This document shows positions 34,835 through 44,067 of a stretch of 64,000 nt of DNA, one piece after another (position 1 is the stretch's first letter; every line of letters starts with the position of its first letter). Position numbers and translations under genes: made by a program. This stretch comes from Bifidobacterium [indicum] DSM 20214 = LMG 11587 (lineage in GTDB: Bacteria > Actinomycetota > Actinomycetes > Actinomycetales > Bifidobacteriaceae). Where the stretch lies: contig NZ_CP006018.1 of NCBI RefSeq assembly GCF_000706765.1, forward strand, positions 1,670,547 through 1,734,546. Reading direction: 5' to 3'. The notes beneath the pieces are model-generated. The model searched no databases and had not been told where the DNA came from. It saw only the letters and a list, made by a program, of their open reading frames with translations.

Positions 34835-36955
34835 ATGAGTGATCTTGAAGGGCTGAATCTGGAACCGGGTCGGCTGGTTGGGGGCTACACCCTGATTGAA
34901 CCCCTTGGCGGCGGTGCCATGGGGTCCGTCTGGCGTGCCAGGGATGACGGGGGCCAGGACTACGCCATGAAGATCCTGCGGGAGTCCCTGACGGAGGATG
35001 ACCAGGACCGGCCCGACAGTCCCGAAGCCCGCGACCGAGCCTCCGCCCGCGAGCGCCTGCGCCGCGAGGCCCTGTCCCTGAAACGAATTAACCATCCCGG
35101 GGTCTGCCAGATAGTCGATATGGAGCTCGATGATGCCCTGGCATTCATCGTGACCGAGCTGATTGAGGGGCGGAACCTCCGGGATGATGTGGCGGCCAAT
35201 GGTCCCTATACGGGCGATGACCTCGAACGGCTGACCAGCAAGATGATCGATGCGGTCAGGGCTGTCCACCGGGCGGGCATCGTCCACCGTGACATCAAGC
35301 CCACCAACGTGATGATCTCGGCCTCGGGGCCGGTCCTGGTCGACTTCGGCATCGCCATGGGCCAGGGGGAGAGCCACGTTACCCGAACGGGGCTGGTCAT
35401 GGGAACCCCGGGATTCATCGCCCCTGAAATCATCGACGGGGCCGAATCCGACCAGGGTACGGACTGGTGGAGCACAGCGGCGGTCCTGGCCTTCGCCGCC
35501 ACCGGCAAGCCCGTGTTCGGCAGCAAACCCATGATGGCGGTCCTGGAGCGGGAGGCCTCGGGCAATGCCGACCTGTCCGGATTGCCCCTCGACACCATGA
35601 AGGCCTTCAGGGCGGCCCTCTCCCCTGACCGCGATTCCCGTTGCAGCCCCGAAGACCTCCTGGGCGCCATCACCAGGGATGCCATGGACCCCGGCGCTGG
35701 GGGCTCCGGAATTGCCACAGGAGACAACACAACACATCAGCCGGCCCAGGATCAAGGCACTCGGAAGGAGGGGGTGCGCCCTTTTGGCGCAAGCTCTTCA
35801 AAGGATGACTCGGGACAGGAAGAACCGACCCAGGTGGTGGAACCTGCCACACAGGTGGTGGAGCCCGAAACCCGAACCCTGGAAGCAGGAACGTCCGTGA
35901 TTCCAGCCCAGGGCAATCCCCGTATGGCCTGGTCCTCTGCCGATGAAGCCACCGCCACCCTGGATGCGCTCAGCCGTGACGACCCCGAGGAAACCACCCG
36001 GTTGGGCGGAACCCAGATGCTGCAGACCCACGCCTTCCCCCAGGGGGTATGGGACGACCGCCAACCGCAGTCCGATATGGAGGACGCCCAGGCCACGAGC
36101 GACCAGGGTCCGCCCCTGCCGGCCGCCAGCCCCCTCCCCCCGGAGGACACCGGTCATTGGCTGGGCGATCAGCCCCCGGCTCAGGAGCCTCCAGCCCTGA
36201 TCCGACAGACCCGTTATCTCCATGCCGGCACAGCGGTACTGGTCATCATCGGTTTCATTCCGGCCCTCATGGCTCTGGTGGCCCCCATTTCCGCCCTGGT
36301 CCTGGCGTGGATGCTGATGTGGTTCCTGGGTACCGCCGGCCTGAGTCTGCAGGGCCAGATCAATCGGGAGCTGAAGCGGGGAGGCCAACGCAGGGGGCAT
36401 GACCGGGCCCTGAATGCGGCCGCCCTGCCCTGGCACCTGCTCAAGGCCCTTCTGCTCAGCCTCCCCCGCATCCTCATCCTGGCCCTGGTGGTCTTGGTAA
36501 TCGGCGCACTGGCCACCTGGCTTGGCGGACAGACAACGGTTTCGGGGTATATAAACCTGGGCGGGCACCTCCTGCGCTTCCCTCTTCCGGCAGGAGCCCC
36601 CCTCTCCCTGGTGGGATTGACCATGGGGCTGGCAACCATGGTGGGTTGGCTCTCCACCGTGCTGGTCGGGGAGGCCGGACCGGATGCCAAGAAGGCGGCC
36701 GGATGGGCCTACATGGTCCGCCTTGGTGCAGGTTGGCTTCCCCTGGGGGCCGTTGACCAGGCGGTCAATCCAAGCACCGACCCACAGGCCATGCAGGACC
36801 AATCGGAGACCGAATCCGCCTCATCCAAGCCCAAGGGCCATCGCCGGGCCTGGACCATGGTCCTGGTCTGGGTGCTCGTCCTGGCCGCCGTCCTGACCCT
36901 GGTCGCCCTGCATCCTTCCATAGACTGGTCACCTATACCCATTCTTCACTCGTAA
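34835..36955 (+). CDS. Membrane Ser/Thr protein kinase (PknB-like family)
   Basis: 706 residues. An N-terminal Hanks kinase domain (about 15-285): Gly loop LGGGAMG, Lys46 in YAMKIL, HRDIKPTNV with Asp153, DFG at 170-172, and MGTPGFIAPE. All catalytic residues are intact. A Pro/Glu/Thr-rich linker (about 290-460) with repeated T-Q-V-V-E-P and D-x-A-T motifs follows, then several hydrophobic segments, with one last segment at the C-terminus. There are no PASTA repeats. Start ATG 34835 with GGAG directly upstream. Lies near MurJ, DUF6049 and cell-wall genes, which are plausible targets. Confidence 0.88.
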   Translation: MSDLEGLNLEPGRLVGGYTLIEPLGGGAMGSVWRARDDGGQDYAMKILRESLTEDDQDRPDSPEARDRASARERLRREALSLKRINHPGVCQIVDMELDDALAFIVTELIEGRNLRDDVAANGPYTGDDLERLTSKMIDAVRAVHRAGIVHRDIKPTNVMISASGPVLVDFGIAMGQGESHVTRTGLVMGTPGFIAPEIIDGAESDQGTDWWSTAAVLAFAATGKPVFGSKPMMAVLEREASGNADLSGLPLDTMKAFRAALSPDRDSRCSPEDLLGAITRDAMDPGAGGSGIATGDNTTHQPAQDQGTRKEGVRPFGASSSKDDSGQEEPTQVVEPATQVVEPETRTLEAGTSVIPAQGNPRMAWSSADEATATLDALSRDDPEETTRLGGTQMLQTHAFPQGVWDDRQPQSDMEDAQATSDQGPPLPAASPLPPEDTGHWLGDQPPAQEPPALIRQTRYLHAGTAVLVIIGFIPALMALVAPISALVLAWMLMWFLGTAGLSLQGQINRELKRGGQRRGHDRALNAAALPWHLLKALLLSLPRILILALVVLVIGALATWLGGQTTVSGYINLGGHLLRFPLPAGAPLSLVGLTMGLATMVGWLSTVLVGEAGPDAKKAAGWAYMVRLGAGWLPLGAVDQAVNPSTDPQAMQDQSETESASSKPKGHRRAWTMVLVWVLVLAAVLTLVALHPSIDWSPIPILHS

Positions 36956-37020
36956 TCCGTCCTCGACCTCATGGACCGCGATTAGACTTTGCTCAGTATT
37001 CAAATGAAAGGACCCGTGAC

Positions 37021-37959
37021 ATGTCCAAGTCCAGCCGCCAGTCCACCCAGGCCAGGCAGCAGCAGAACCGCAAGGCCAGGCTCCGGGCCGAGGAGGAGGC
37101 TCGCCAGCAGGAGGCCGCCCGGGAACGCAAACAGCAGACCCTGATCGGACTTATCGTCACCATCGTGGTGGTGGCCCTGATTGCCCTGGGCGGATTCCTC
37201 TATTGGAACAGCCACAAGCCGGTCAAGGTGGAAAACGCCTACGAGACCGTCCAGAAGGTCAAGGTGAAGCCCTCGGTCGCCAACGACAAGGGCGGCATAC
37301 TGATCAGCAAGGCCGGAGTGGACAAGTCGGTTGAGCAGGCCCCCACGGTGGAGATCTACATGGACTTCATGTGCCCGGGCTGCGGTGCCCTTCATCGCGG
37401 ATTGGACTCCACCCTGACCGCCATGGTGAAGGCCGGGCAGATCAACCTGGTCATCTACCCCATGTCGTTCATGGACCGACTCACCACCGACGAGTACTCA
37501 TCCCGTGCAGGTTCCGCCGCGGTCTACATTGCGCAGAACGATCCGGATCACTTCCTGCCCTTCATGGCCAGTCTTTACGACAAGGACTTCCAGCCCGACG
37601 AGGAGAACTACAAGCCGGTCAGCGACAAGCAGATCCGCCAGCAGGCCATCAAGGCCGGCATCAGCCCAGAGATGGCAGACCGTTCCCTCAAGGGCGAGTA
37701 CAGGGCGTGGCTGAGTGCTTTGGACAAGTACACCCCGACCCGTAAGGAACTGTGGAATACCTCGGGGCACAACAAGGGACAGATGTCCACACCGACCGTC
37801 CGCATCAACGGAACCTTCTGGGACCTGGGGCAACTCTCCACGTCCGGACTGGACTACAAGGCCGGGCTCCTCAAGGCCATAGGCCTCGACCCCGAGCAGG
37901 TTGGCCAGGATGATGTCCTGCCTTCAATCGGCCCCAAGGGCAGCCCACTGGCCTTGTAA
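37021..37959 (+). CDS. Membrane-anchored DsbA-like thioredoxin-fold protein
   Basis: 312 residues. A highly charged coiled N-terminus (about 1-38, Arg/Gln/Glu) precedes one membrane segment (39-62) and an external DsbA/Thioredoxin_4 domain. The redox site is MCPGC near residue 120, and the cis-Pro loop is STPTVRING. It is likely to form or shuffle disulfides in exported proteins, or, as in mycobacteria, to work with a VKOR-like partner that is not in this window. Start ATG 37021 behind GAAAGGA. A tRNA gene follows. Confidence 0.88.
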   Translation: MSKSSRQSTQARQQQNRKARLRAEEEARQQEAARERKQQTLIGLIVTIVVVALIALGGFLYWNSHKPVKVENAYETVQKVKVKPSVANDKGGILISKAGVDKSVEQAPTVEIYMDFMCPGCGALHRGLDSTLTAMVKAGQINLVIYPMSFMDRLTTDEYSSRAGSAAVYIAQNDPDHFLPFMASLYDKDFQPDEENYKPVSDKQIRQQAIKAGISPEMADRSLKGEYRAWLSALDKYTPTRKELWNTSGHNKGQMSTPTVRINGTFWDLGQLSTSGLDYKAGLLKAIGLDPEQVGQDDVLPSIGPKGSPLAL

Positions 37960-38107
37960 CACCCCTCGCGCATACGCACGGAACGCCGGCTCGCTCTCTC
38001 AATCCCATGCAGGATGTGTGTTCGCGCAAAGAGAGCGTTCCCGGCAGTGCATGGATGGTGTTAGGATAATCCACTGTATTGAGACCTGTGTCTGTCGGAA
38101 CAGGACC

Positions 38108-38181
38108 GCCTCCTTAGCTCAGTTGGCCAGAGCAGCCGCCTTGTAAGCGGCAGGTCGTCAGTTCGAATCTGACAGGAGGCT
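38108..38181 (+). tRNA. tRNA-Thr (anticodon TGT)
   Basis: Cloverleaf: acceptor arms GCCTCCT (38108-38114) and AGGAGGC (38174-38180), D-arm AGCTCAGTTGGCCAGAGC, anticodon stem GCCGC/GCGGC with loop CTTGTAA (anticodon TGT at 38142-38144), T-arm around GTTCGAATC, discriminator T at 38181. CCA is not encoded. Confidence 0.95.
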
Positions 38182-38590
38182 CATTCGTAACGGAATTGCG
38201 TTGATTCCCCGCAAGAGGTTCAATTTTCTATAGGTTGCGATAGGATATTTAAAGATAACTACAGAGCTTCCCTCGAGTAAGTCATTTCGAAGGCTCAGCC
38301 TTCGAAGGTACGGACCGGAGTCATTCCCCAACCATCTCCGCTCCGTATTGGGGGACGGGATCATTCCCCTTCATTCCCGTCCTCTCCTCGTTAGGTCCGC
38401 GAGCAAAACCGCGCGACCCGGAAGAGCCCGGTCGACCACGATGGCCGACCGGGCTCTTCTGCTATCTCAGGTCCCATCAAATGTGTACATTTATCTGGCT
38501 CTTGTCGCCCCCACAGCCGGGACCGAGCCGTCACCCGCTAAGATTCACGGGAGGGTACACCAGACGACTTCAGGTTCGGAGGGAGACGGG
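38182..38590. other. Intergenic region between tRNA-Thr and G5 hydrolase gene
   Basis: No gene seen. It contains a palindrome TTCGAAGGC-TCA-GCCTTCGAA (38286-38306) and a strong hairpin GAAGAGCCCGGTCG/CGACCGGGCTCTTC (38421-38459). A repeated ATTCCCC element sits between them. The second hairpin may end the tRNA transcript; a small RNA between 38286 and 38459 is possible. Confidence 0.4.
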
Positions 38591-40030
38591 ATGGCCAGAC
38601 GCTGGACACCGCGGCGGTTCATCGTACAGAGACGGGTACGCGTGGCTCTGTGCGCCATCCTGACCGTCGTGGCAATGACCATCACCTTCGGCCTCACGTC
38701 CCACAAGAGCGTATCCCTGAGCGTCAATGGGCAGACGCGCACCATCAATACCTATGCCTATAGCGTGGACGGACTCCTGAAACAGGCCGGGGTCAAGGTC
38801 AAGACCCACGACCTGGTCGATTCGACCTCTGGCGGACAGCTTCGCAACCACGATGTGGTTACCGTCCGTTCCGCATACCAGACCACAATCAACATCCAGG
38901 GGCAGCAGGTTGCCTTCTGGACCACGGCCACCAGCGTCAACCAGCTCCTTGGCTTCTTCGAGGCCAACCAACGCAACGCCATGAAGGTCACCGTGGACGT
39001 GAAGAACGTTTACAACCAGCTGACCGGCGGTCTGGTCATCAACCAGGAAGGGCCTGTGACGGTCATTGCCGACGGGAAGAGCTCCGTGGCCCCAAACGGC
39101 AAGCTGCCAGCGGCTTCCATCCTGGATTCCAAGGGGATAGTCCTGGGCAAGGAGGATCGCGTCTCGGTCGAAAAGGACCAGGACACCACGGTCCTGCGGG
39201 TACGACGCGTCACCCATGGAGAGACCGTCAGAAGCACCCCCCTGGCCTTTGGGATCCGGACGGTGATTGACCCTAATCTGGCCCCGGGGCAGATTGAGAT
39301 TCGCCAACAGGGCGTCGACGGAGAGAAGCAGGAGACCATACAGGTCACCTATGTGGATGGAGAGGCGGAATCCGAGAGCGTAGTCAAGGAAGAGACCGTC
39401 AGCATGCCCATCGACCAGGTGGTGGCCATCGGTCCGGACAAGCAGGAGACCAAACCGGACCAAGGCAAGACGGATGATGGGGACAAGGGCAAGAACAAGG
39501 ATAAGAACCAGGAAAAGAACGAGTCGAAGCAGGACTCCGACCAGGATAAGCCGACCCAGCCCACCACCCCTCCCCAGACCTCCAGACCGACCGAACCCGC
39601 ACAGCCGACCCAGAATCCGCAACCCGCACAACCACCCGAGCCAGTCCGGCCCCCGGCCCCTCCCACCCCGACACCACCGACACCACCAACGCCACCGACA
39701 CCAAGTAGCGGACTCTGGCACGCCTCTCCGGAAGCGGCCATGACCTACGCAGCGGGAGCCGCAGCACAGAGGGGATGGGTCGGAAGCCAGTTCGATGACC
39801 TGGTCAAACTCTGGAACAGGGAATCGCGATGGCTCTGGTACGCGGAGAATCAGTACTCGGGCGCCTATGGAATACCCCAATCCCTACCTGGCAGCAAGAT
39901 GGCATCGGCTGGTGCCGCCTGGCGTGATGACGCAGCCATTCAGATTGATTGGGGCCTGAGCTATATCGCCGGCAGGTACGGCAACCCCAGCGGGGCCTGG
40001 CGGCACTCGGAACAGACCGGATGGTACTGA
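38591..40030 (+). CDS. Secreted G5/DUF348 cell-wall hydrolase (Rpf/YabE-like)
   Basis: 479 residues. A membrane segment or signal (about 18-38), DUF348 (YabE-like) repeats (about 40-170: KSVSLSVNGQTRTINTYA and INIQGQQVAFWTTA), a G5 domain (about 215-290), a long Lys/Asp/Gln then Pro/Thr linker with P-T-P-P-T repeats, and a C-terminal lysozyme/transglycosylase-like domain: LWNRESRWLWYAENQYSGAYGIPQS and WGLSYIAGRYG. It probably cleaves peptidoglycan, as in Rpf proteins. Start ATG 38591 has GGAGGGAG upstream. Its stop overlaps the rsmA start (TGATG). Confidence 0.87.
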   Translation: MARRWTPRRFIVQRRVRVALCAILTVVAMTITFGLTSHKSVSLSVNGQTRTINTYAYSVDGLLKQAGVKVKTHDLVDSTSGGQLRNHDVVTVRSAYQTTINIQGQQVAFWTTATSVNQLLGFFEANQRNAMKVTVDVKNVYNQLTGGLVINQEGPVTVIADGKSSVAPNGKLPAASILDSKGIVLGKEDRVSVEKDQDTTVLRVRRVTHGETVRSTPLAFGIRTVIDPNLAPGQIEIRQQGVDGEKQETIQVTYVDGEAESESVVKEETVSMPIDQVVAIGPDKQETKPDQGKTDDGDKGKNKDKNQEKNESKQDSDQDKPTQPTTPPQTSRPTEPAQPTQNPQPAQPPEPVRPPAPPTPTPPTPPTPPTPSSGLWHASPEAAMTYAAGAAAQRGWVGSQFDDLVKLWNRESRWLWYAENQYSGAYGIPQSLPGSKMASAGAAWRDDAAIQIDWGLSYIAGRYGNPSGAWRHSEQTGWY

Positions 40031-40968
40031 TGCCCCTGCCCACCCCAGATGCACAGGGCGACCAGATCACCCACACCACCGATACGGACCAGGCCGAGAC
40101 CGGACACCTCCTCGGAGCTGCGGATATCCGCCGCATAGCCGACCTGGCCGGGATCCACCCCACCAAGCGACTAGGGCAGAATTTCGTCATCGACCCCGGA
40201 ACCGTGCGCCGAATCGTCCGTCTGGCCGAGGTGGGCGCCAATGACCCGGTTCTGGAGGTCGGACCGGGGCTGGGCTCCCTGACTCTCGGCCTCCTGGAAG
40301 CCGGCAACAAGGTAACGGCCGTCGAGATCGATCCCGCTCTGGCCACCCGTCTGCCCGAAACGATCGCCGACTTCATGCCCGATGCCCAAGACCGCCTCAC
40401 GGTCATCAACAGGGATGCCCTGACACTGTCCGCGGACAGCCAAGCCGACCTGGCGGCAGCAGGGAGCCTGACCCTGGTGGCCAACCTCCCCTACAACGTG
40501 GCCACACCTATCATCCTGACCCTGCTGGAGCGCTTCCCCAACCTGAATCGCTTCCTGGTCATGGTGCAGAAAGAAGTGGCCGATCGCCTGGTCGCCTCCC
40601 CCGGGTCCAAGGTCTACGGGGCCCCCAGTCTGAAGCTGGCCTGGTACGGACGGGCCGAATCCGCAGGCCGAATCGGGCGTAATGTCTTCTGGCCAGCACC
40701 GAACGTGGACTCGGCCCTGGTCTCCTTCACCCGTGCAACCGCGCCGTCCACCTCGCCGGAAGCCGTGGAGTCCCAGCGAAAAGAAGTCTTTGCCCTGGTG
40801 GATGCCGCCTTCGGGCAACGGCGCAAGACCCTCCATGCGGCCTTGAAGGGGTTGGTACCCCCCGAGGCTTTCACCGAGGCCGGCATAGACCCCACGCGGC
40901 GCGGCGAGACCATGCGCGTGGAAGAGTTCGCCGCCCTGGCCCGGGCCTGCCGGGAGACGGAGGAATGA
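40030..40968 (+). CDS. rsmA: 16S rRNA dimethyladenosine transferase
   Basis: 312 residues. Dimethylates two adjacent adenines near the 3' end of 16S rRNA (KsgA). Motifs: KRLGQNFVIDPG, LEVGPGLGSLTLGLL (SAM motif I), AVEIDPAL, and the catalytic ANLPYNVATPI (NLPY). Start ATG 40030 shares its A with the stop of the upstream gene; an ATG at 40021 is an alternative. The N-terminal 45 residues are longer than in E. coli. The end overlaps ispE by four bases, giving a coupled pair. Confidence 0.95.
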   Translation: MPLPTPDAQGDQITHTTDTDQAETGHLLGAADIRRIADLAGIHPTKRLGQNFVIDPGTVRRIVRLAEVGANDPVLEVGPGLGSLTLGLLEAGNKVTAVEIDPALATRLPETIADFMPDAQDRLTVINRDALTLSADSQADLAAAGSLTLVANLPYNVATPIILTLLERFPNLNRFLVMVQKEVADRLVASPGSKVYGAPSLKLAWYGRAESAGRIGRNVFWPAPNVDSALVSFTRATAPSTSPEAVESQRKEVFALVDAAFGQRRKTLHAALKGLVPPEAFTEAGIDPTRRGETMRVEEFAALARACRETEE

Positions 40969-41894
40969 CACAACCGGAAGAAGCCGGACAACCAACCGGC
41001 AGAAGCATAAGCCTGGACTGCCCGGCCAAGATAAACCTGAGGCTGAAAGTCGGGCCCAGTCGTGATGAGTGGGGTAGCCGCCACCAACTGGATACGATCT
41101 ACAGCGCCATCAGCCTCCATGACCGGGTCGACCTGACCTTGCGGGAACCGGGCTCCGGCTTCGCGCTGACCTTGGAGGGGGACCACCTGGGCGATCTGGC
41201 CGACGGCCATGCCGACCCCAAAGCCAACCTGGCCGTCAAGGCCCTTCTGGCCCTGGCCGGAACCACCGGTCACCAGCCTGACGTCTCCATCCACATCACC
41301 AAGCGCATACCGGTCGGTGCGGGCCTGGCCGGAGGATCGACCGATGCCGCCGGTACCCTGCTGGGCCTGAACAAGCTCTGGGGACTCGGTCTCCCTATGA
41401 CCAGCCTGGAACCAATCGCCGCGGACCTGGGTGCCGATCTTCCCTTCTGCCTGCATGGCGGCATCTGCAAGGGGGCCGACTTCGGCCAGAAACTGACTCC
41501 CCTGGATACTCACAGCACCGAAGTCGCCCGACTGACCGAGACCGGGCTGACCGGGCATATGCTGATCGGTGCCTACGAGAAGGAACTCAGCACGGCCCGT
41601 GTCTACCGGACTTTCGACGAGGTTGGGTCGGGCCACAACGACCTCAACGACCTGGAGCTGGCCGCCTGCACCCTCCATCCTCGCTCAGGTCTTGCCCTTG
41701 ACCTGGCCCGCGGATTCGGAGCCGGCCCCGCCTTCATCTCCGGGTCAGGACCCTCAGTGGTCGCCATGGTTCCCGAAGGGGACAGGGCAGCGACCCTGAA
41801 AGCGATCTGGGAGCGGGAAGGCGCCGTGGACTGGATCATCGAAGCCGACTCACCGGTCGCACCCGTCGTGAGACCGGTGAGCGTCACCCATTGA
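40965..41894 (+). CDS. ispE: 4-diphosphocytidyl-2-C-methyl-D-erythritol kinase
   Basis: 309 residues, GHMP kinase. Phosphorylates CDP-methylerythritol in the MEP isoprenoid pathway. Visible: CPAKINLRLKVG at the start, PVGAGLAGGSTDAAGTL (ATP loop), ADLGADLPFCLHGG, and FISGSGPSVVAM in the C-terminal domain. It starts within the ATGA overlap with rsmA, the same order as in many actinobacteria. The isoprenoid product feeds undecaprenyl phosphate needed for MurJ's lipid II. A short gap separates it from the next gene. Confidence 0.95.
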   Translation: MTQPEEAGQPTGRSISLDCPAKINLRLKVGPSRDEWGSRHQLDTIYSAISLHDRVDLTLREPGSGFALTLEGDHLGDLADGHADPKANLAVKALLALAGTTGHQPDVSIHITKRIPVGAGLAGGSTDAAGTLLGLNKLWGLGLPMTSLEPIAADLGADLPFCLHGGICKGADFGQKLTPLDTHSTEVARLTETGLTGHMLIGAYEKELSTARVYRTFDEVGSGHNDLNDLELAACTLHPRSGLALDLARGFGAGPAFISGSGPSVVAMVPEGDRAATLKAIWEREGAVDWIIEADSPVAPVVRPVSVTH

Positions 41895-41933
41895 AGGTAG
41901 AGTGTTGACCAGGTAATTTGCGGAAGGTGGACC

Positions 41934-42545
41934 ATGACGAATCCCGAACCACTCGATGAACGTGAGGCTCGCCGACAGTTCGTGAGGCGCAGGCAGAAGA
42001 TGGTATTCACCATCGCGGTCTGCGCCCTGGTGGTCATCATGATTGTCGCCAGTCTGGTCATCTTCGGTACCGTGGGTCGCTCCACCAAGGAAAGCAAGGT
42101 CGTCAAGCCCAACTATGGGGTCAGTCTGCCCTGTCCCCCCCAGGATTCCAAGCTGGTCAACCACCCCGATATCCGTATCAGGGTCCTCAACGGAACCAGT
42201 AAATCCGGCCTGGGCACGGCCGTGGCAGCTGCCCTGCGTAATCGCGGTTTCAACATGCAGGGGGTCGGCGACTACCCCAACAAGACGGAGACGGCACGCA
42301 CCGAAATCCGTTTCGGCATCCAGGGCATCGACCGTGGCTATACGGTCGCGACCCAGTTCAACGATGCCATCATGATCATGGACGACCGGAGTGATGACCT
42401 GGTCGATGTGGTCATCGGAGCAACCTTCAACGACCTGAACGATGAAGACAAATCCTCCACGGTCGGCAAGGACATCGAAGGCATCAAGGGGTGTGTGGCC
42501 GATCCGGCAAGCATGAAAGACCTGCCCGAGGCGCCCAAGGCCTGA
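41934..42545 (+). CDS. LytR_C-domain membrane protein
   Basis: 203 residues. A charged N-terminus (REARRQFVRRRQK), one membrane segment (about 24-46), then a LytR/CpsA/Psr C-terminal domain outside the cell: IRIRVLNGTSKSGLGTAVAAAL (about 82-105), with the NGT-x3-G pattern. There is no LCP catalytic domain, so it is not itself a wall-polymer ligase. Such stand-alone LytR_C proteins are frequent in actinobacteria, function unknown but presumably wall-related. Start ATG 41934; converges on cca with an 18-base gap. Confidence 0.85.
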   Translation: MTNPEPLDEREARRQFVRRRQKMVFTIAVCALVVIMIVASLVIFGTVGRSTKESKVVKPNYGVSLPCPPQDSKLVNHPDIRIRVLNGTSKSGLGTAVAAALRNRGFNMQGVGDYPNKTETARTEIRFGIQGIDRGYTVATQFNDAIMIMDDRSDDLVDVVIGATFNDLNDEDKSSTVGKDIEGIKGCVADPASMKDLPEAPKA

Positions 42546-42563
42546 TCGGGATTCCCCCAGGGC

Positions 42564-44000
42564 CTAGTCCTCGGCTCCCTCCCGGGCCCACCAGCTCTTC
42601 AACTCCTCCACGGCCTGGTCCTGATCGACCGGCCCCATATCCAGGCGGTAGTCCAGCATGTGCCGGTAGGCCTTGCCCACCATCGGTCCGGGTTGAAGGT
42701 CCAGTATCTCCATGATCTGCCCGCCATCCAGGTCGGGTCGGATGGCATCCAGATCCTCCTGCTTGCGCAGCTGGCGCACCCGCTCCTCCAACTCGTCCAT
42801 GGCGGCCGAGAATATCTGGGACTTGCGTTTGTTCCTGGTGGTCGCATCGGCCCTGGTCAGGCGGTTCAGCCGCTCGAAGAGCGGTCCTGTCTCCTTGGCA
42901 TAGCGCCGGACGGCAGCATCGGTCCACCGCTCGTCCACGTACCCGTGGAAGCGCAGATGCATGCCAATCAGGTCGCAGACGTCATCGATGATGTGGTGGT
43001 CGAAGCGCAGGGCCTTCAACCTGGTACGGGCCATTCGGGCACCGACTGCATCATGGTGGTGGAAACTCACCTTCCCACCGGATTCGAAACGTCTGGTCTT
43101 GGGCTTGCCTATGTCGTGCAGGAGAGCCGCCAGGCGCAGGGTCAGGTCAGGGGCCGGCACAGGTCCGTCCGGGCCGGTCTCCAGGGCGATGGCCCGATCC
43201 ACCACCATCAGGGTGTGCTCAAAAACGTCCTTATGGCGATGATGCTCATCAAGCTCCAGTTCCAGGGCGGGAATCTCGGGCAGGACGATATCGGCCAGAC
43301 CTGATTCGACCAGGGCCTCGATTCCCTTGGTGGGATGGGCACTGAGCATGAGTTTGGTCAACTCGTCGCGGACCCTCTCGGCCGAGACGATACTGATTCG
43401 GTCGGTCATCCGGGTTATGGCCTCGGCCGTCTCAGGGGCGATGGTGAAACCCAGCTGAGCCACGAAACGAACGGCCCGCATCATCCTCAACGGATCATCT
43501 TCAAAGGACTGTTCGGGATCCACAGGGGTACGCAGCACCTGCTTGGCCAGATCATTGGCACCCCGATAGGGGTCGACGAAAACCAGGTCCGGCACCCGAA
43601 GGGCCATGGCATTGACCGTGAAATCCCTTCGGGAGAGGTCCCCCTCCAGACTGTCGCCATAATCCACGTCAGGCTTGCGCGAGTCCGGATCGTAGGTGTC
43701 CCTGCGATAGGTGGTCACCTCGACCTTGATTTCCGTTCCATCCGGGCGGCGGCGCACGGCTCCCAAGGTGCCGAACTTGCGGCCCATGTCCCAGAATCCG
43801 GAGCCCCACTTGTGCAGAATCGGTTCAAACTCCTCGGGCCGGGCCGAAGTGCAGAAATCCAGGTCGTGCGATGGCCGATGCAGGAGCAGGTCACGGACGG
43901 GACCCCCCACCAGCGACAGTTCAAATCCTTGATCGGCAAACAGTTGTCCGAGTTCGATAGCCTCGGGCCAGACTTGGAAATCCACGCTCACCCTTTCCAT
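42564..44000 (-). CDS. cca: CCA tRNA nucleotidyltransferase
   Basis: 478 residues, class II nucleotidyltransferase with HD domain. Motif A: LVGGPVRDLLLHRPSHDLDF (GG and DxD); RRDFTVNAMAL; motif DDPLRMMRAVRF; and the HD domain around LRLAALLHDIGKPKT. It adds or repairs the 3' CCA of tRNAs, needed because the tRNA-Thr gene here lacks encoded CCA. Start: ATG 44000 gives MERVSVDF, but a GTG at 43985 follows GGAAAGGG at better spacing. Divergent from the NUDIX gene by about 70 bases. Confidence 0.94.
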   Translation of the reverse strand: MERVSVDFQVWPEAIELGQLFADQGFELSLVGGPVRDLLLHRPSHDLDFCTSARPEEFEPILHKWGSGFWDMGRKFGTLGAVRRRPDGTEIKVEVTTYRRDTYDPDSRKPDVDYGDSLEGDLSRRDFTVNAMALRVPDLVFVDPYRGANDLAKQVLRTPVDPEQSFEDDPLRMMRAVRFVAQLGFTIAPETAEAITRMTDRISIVSAERVRDELTKLMLSAHPTKGIEALVESGLADIVLPEIPALELELDEHHRHKDVFEHTLMVVDRAIALETGPDGPVPAPDLTLRLAALLHDIGKPKTRRFESGGKVSFHHHDAVGARMARTRLKALRFDHHIIDDVCDLIGMHLRFHGYVDERWTDAAVRRYAKETGPLFERLNRLTRADATTRNKRKSQIFSAAMDELEERVRQLRKQEDLDAIRPDLDGGQIMEILDLQPGPMVGKAYRHMLDYRLDMGPVDQDQAVEELKSWWAREGAED

Positions 44001-44067
44001 ATAGAGTTCATGCGCCTACTAGCTTACCGTTACCCCACCTGCACATTAACCTACGTAAAGTGGAATT

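Noticed and set aside
37980..38040. CGCTCTCT/AGAGAGCG pair after the DsbA-like gene as terminator
   Set aside because: The loop is too long (about 30 bases) and the extension pairs poorly.
38182..38590. c-di-AMP riboswitch before the Rpf-like gene
   Set aside because: The conserved ydaO/yuaA sequence blocks were looked for and not found.
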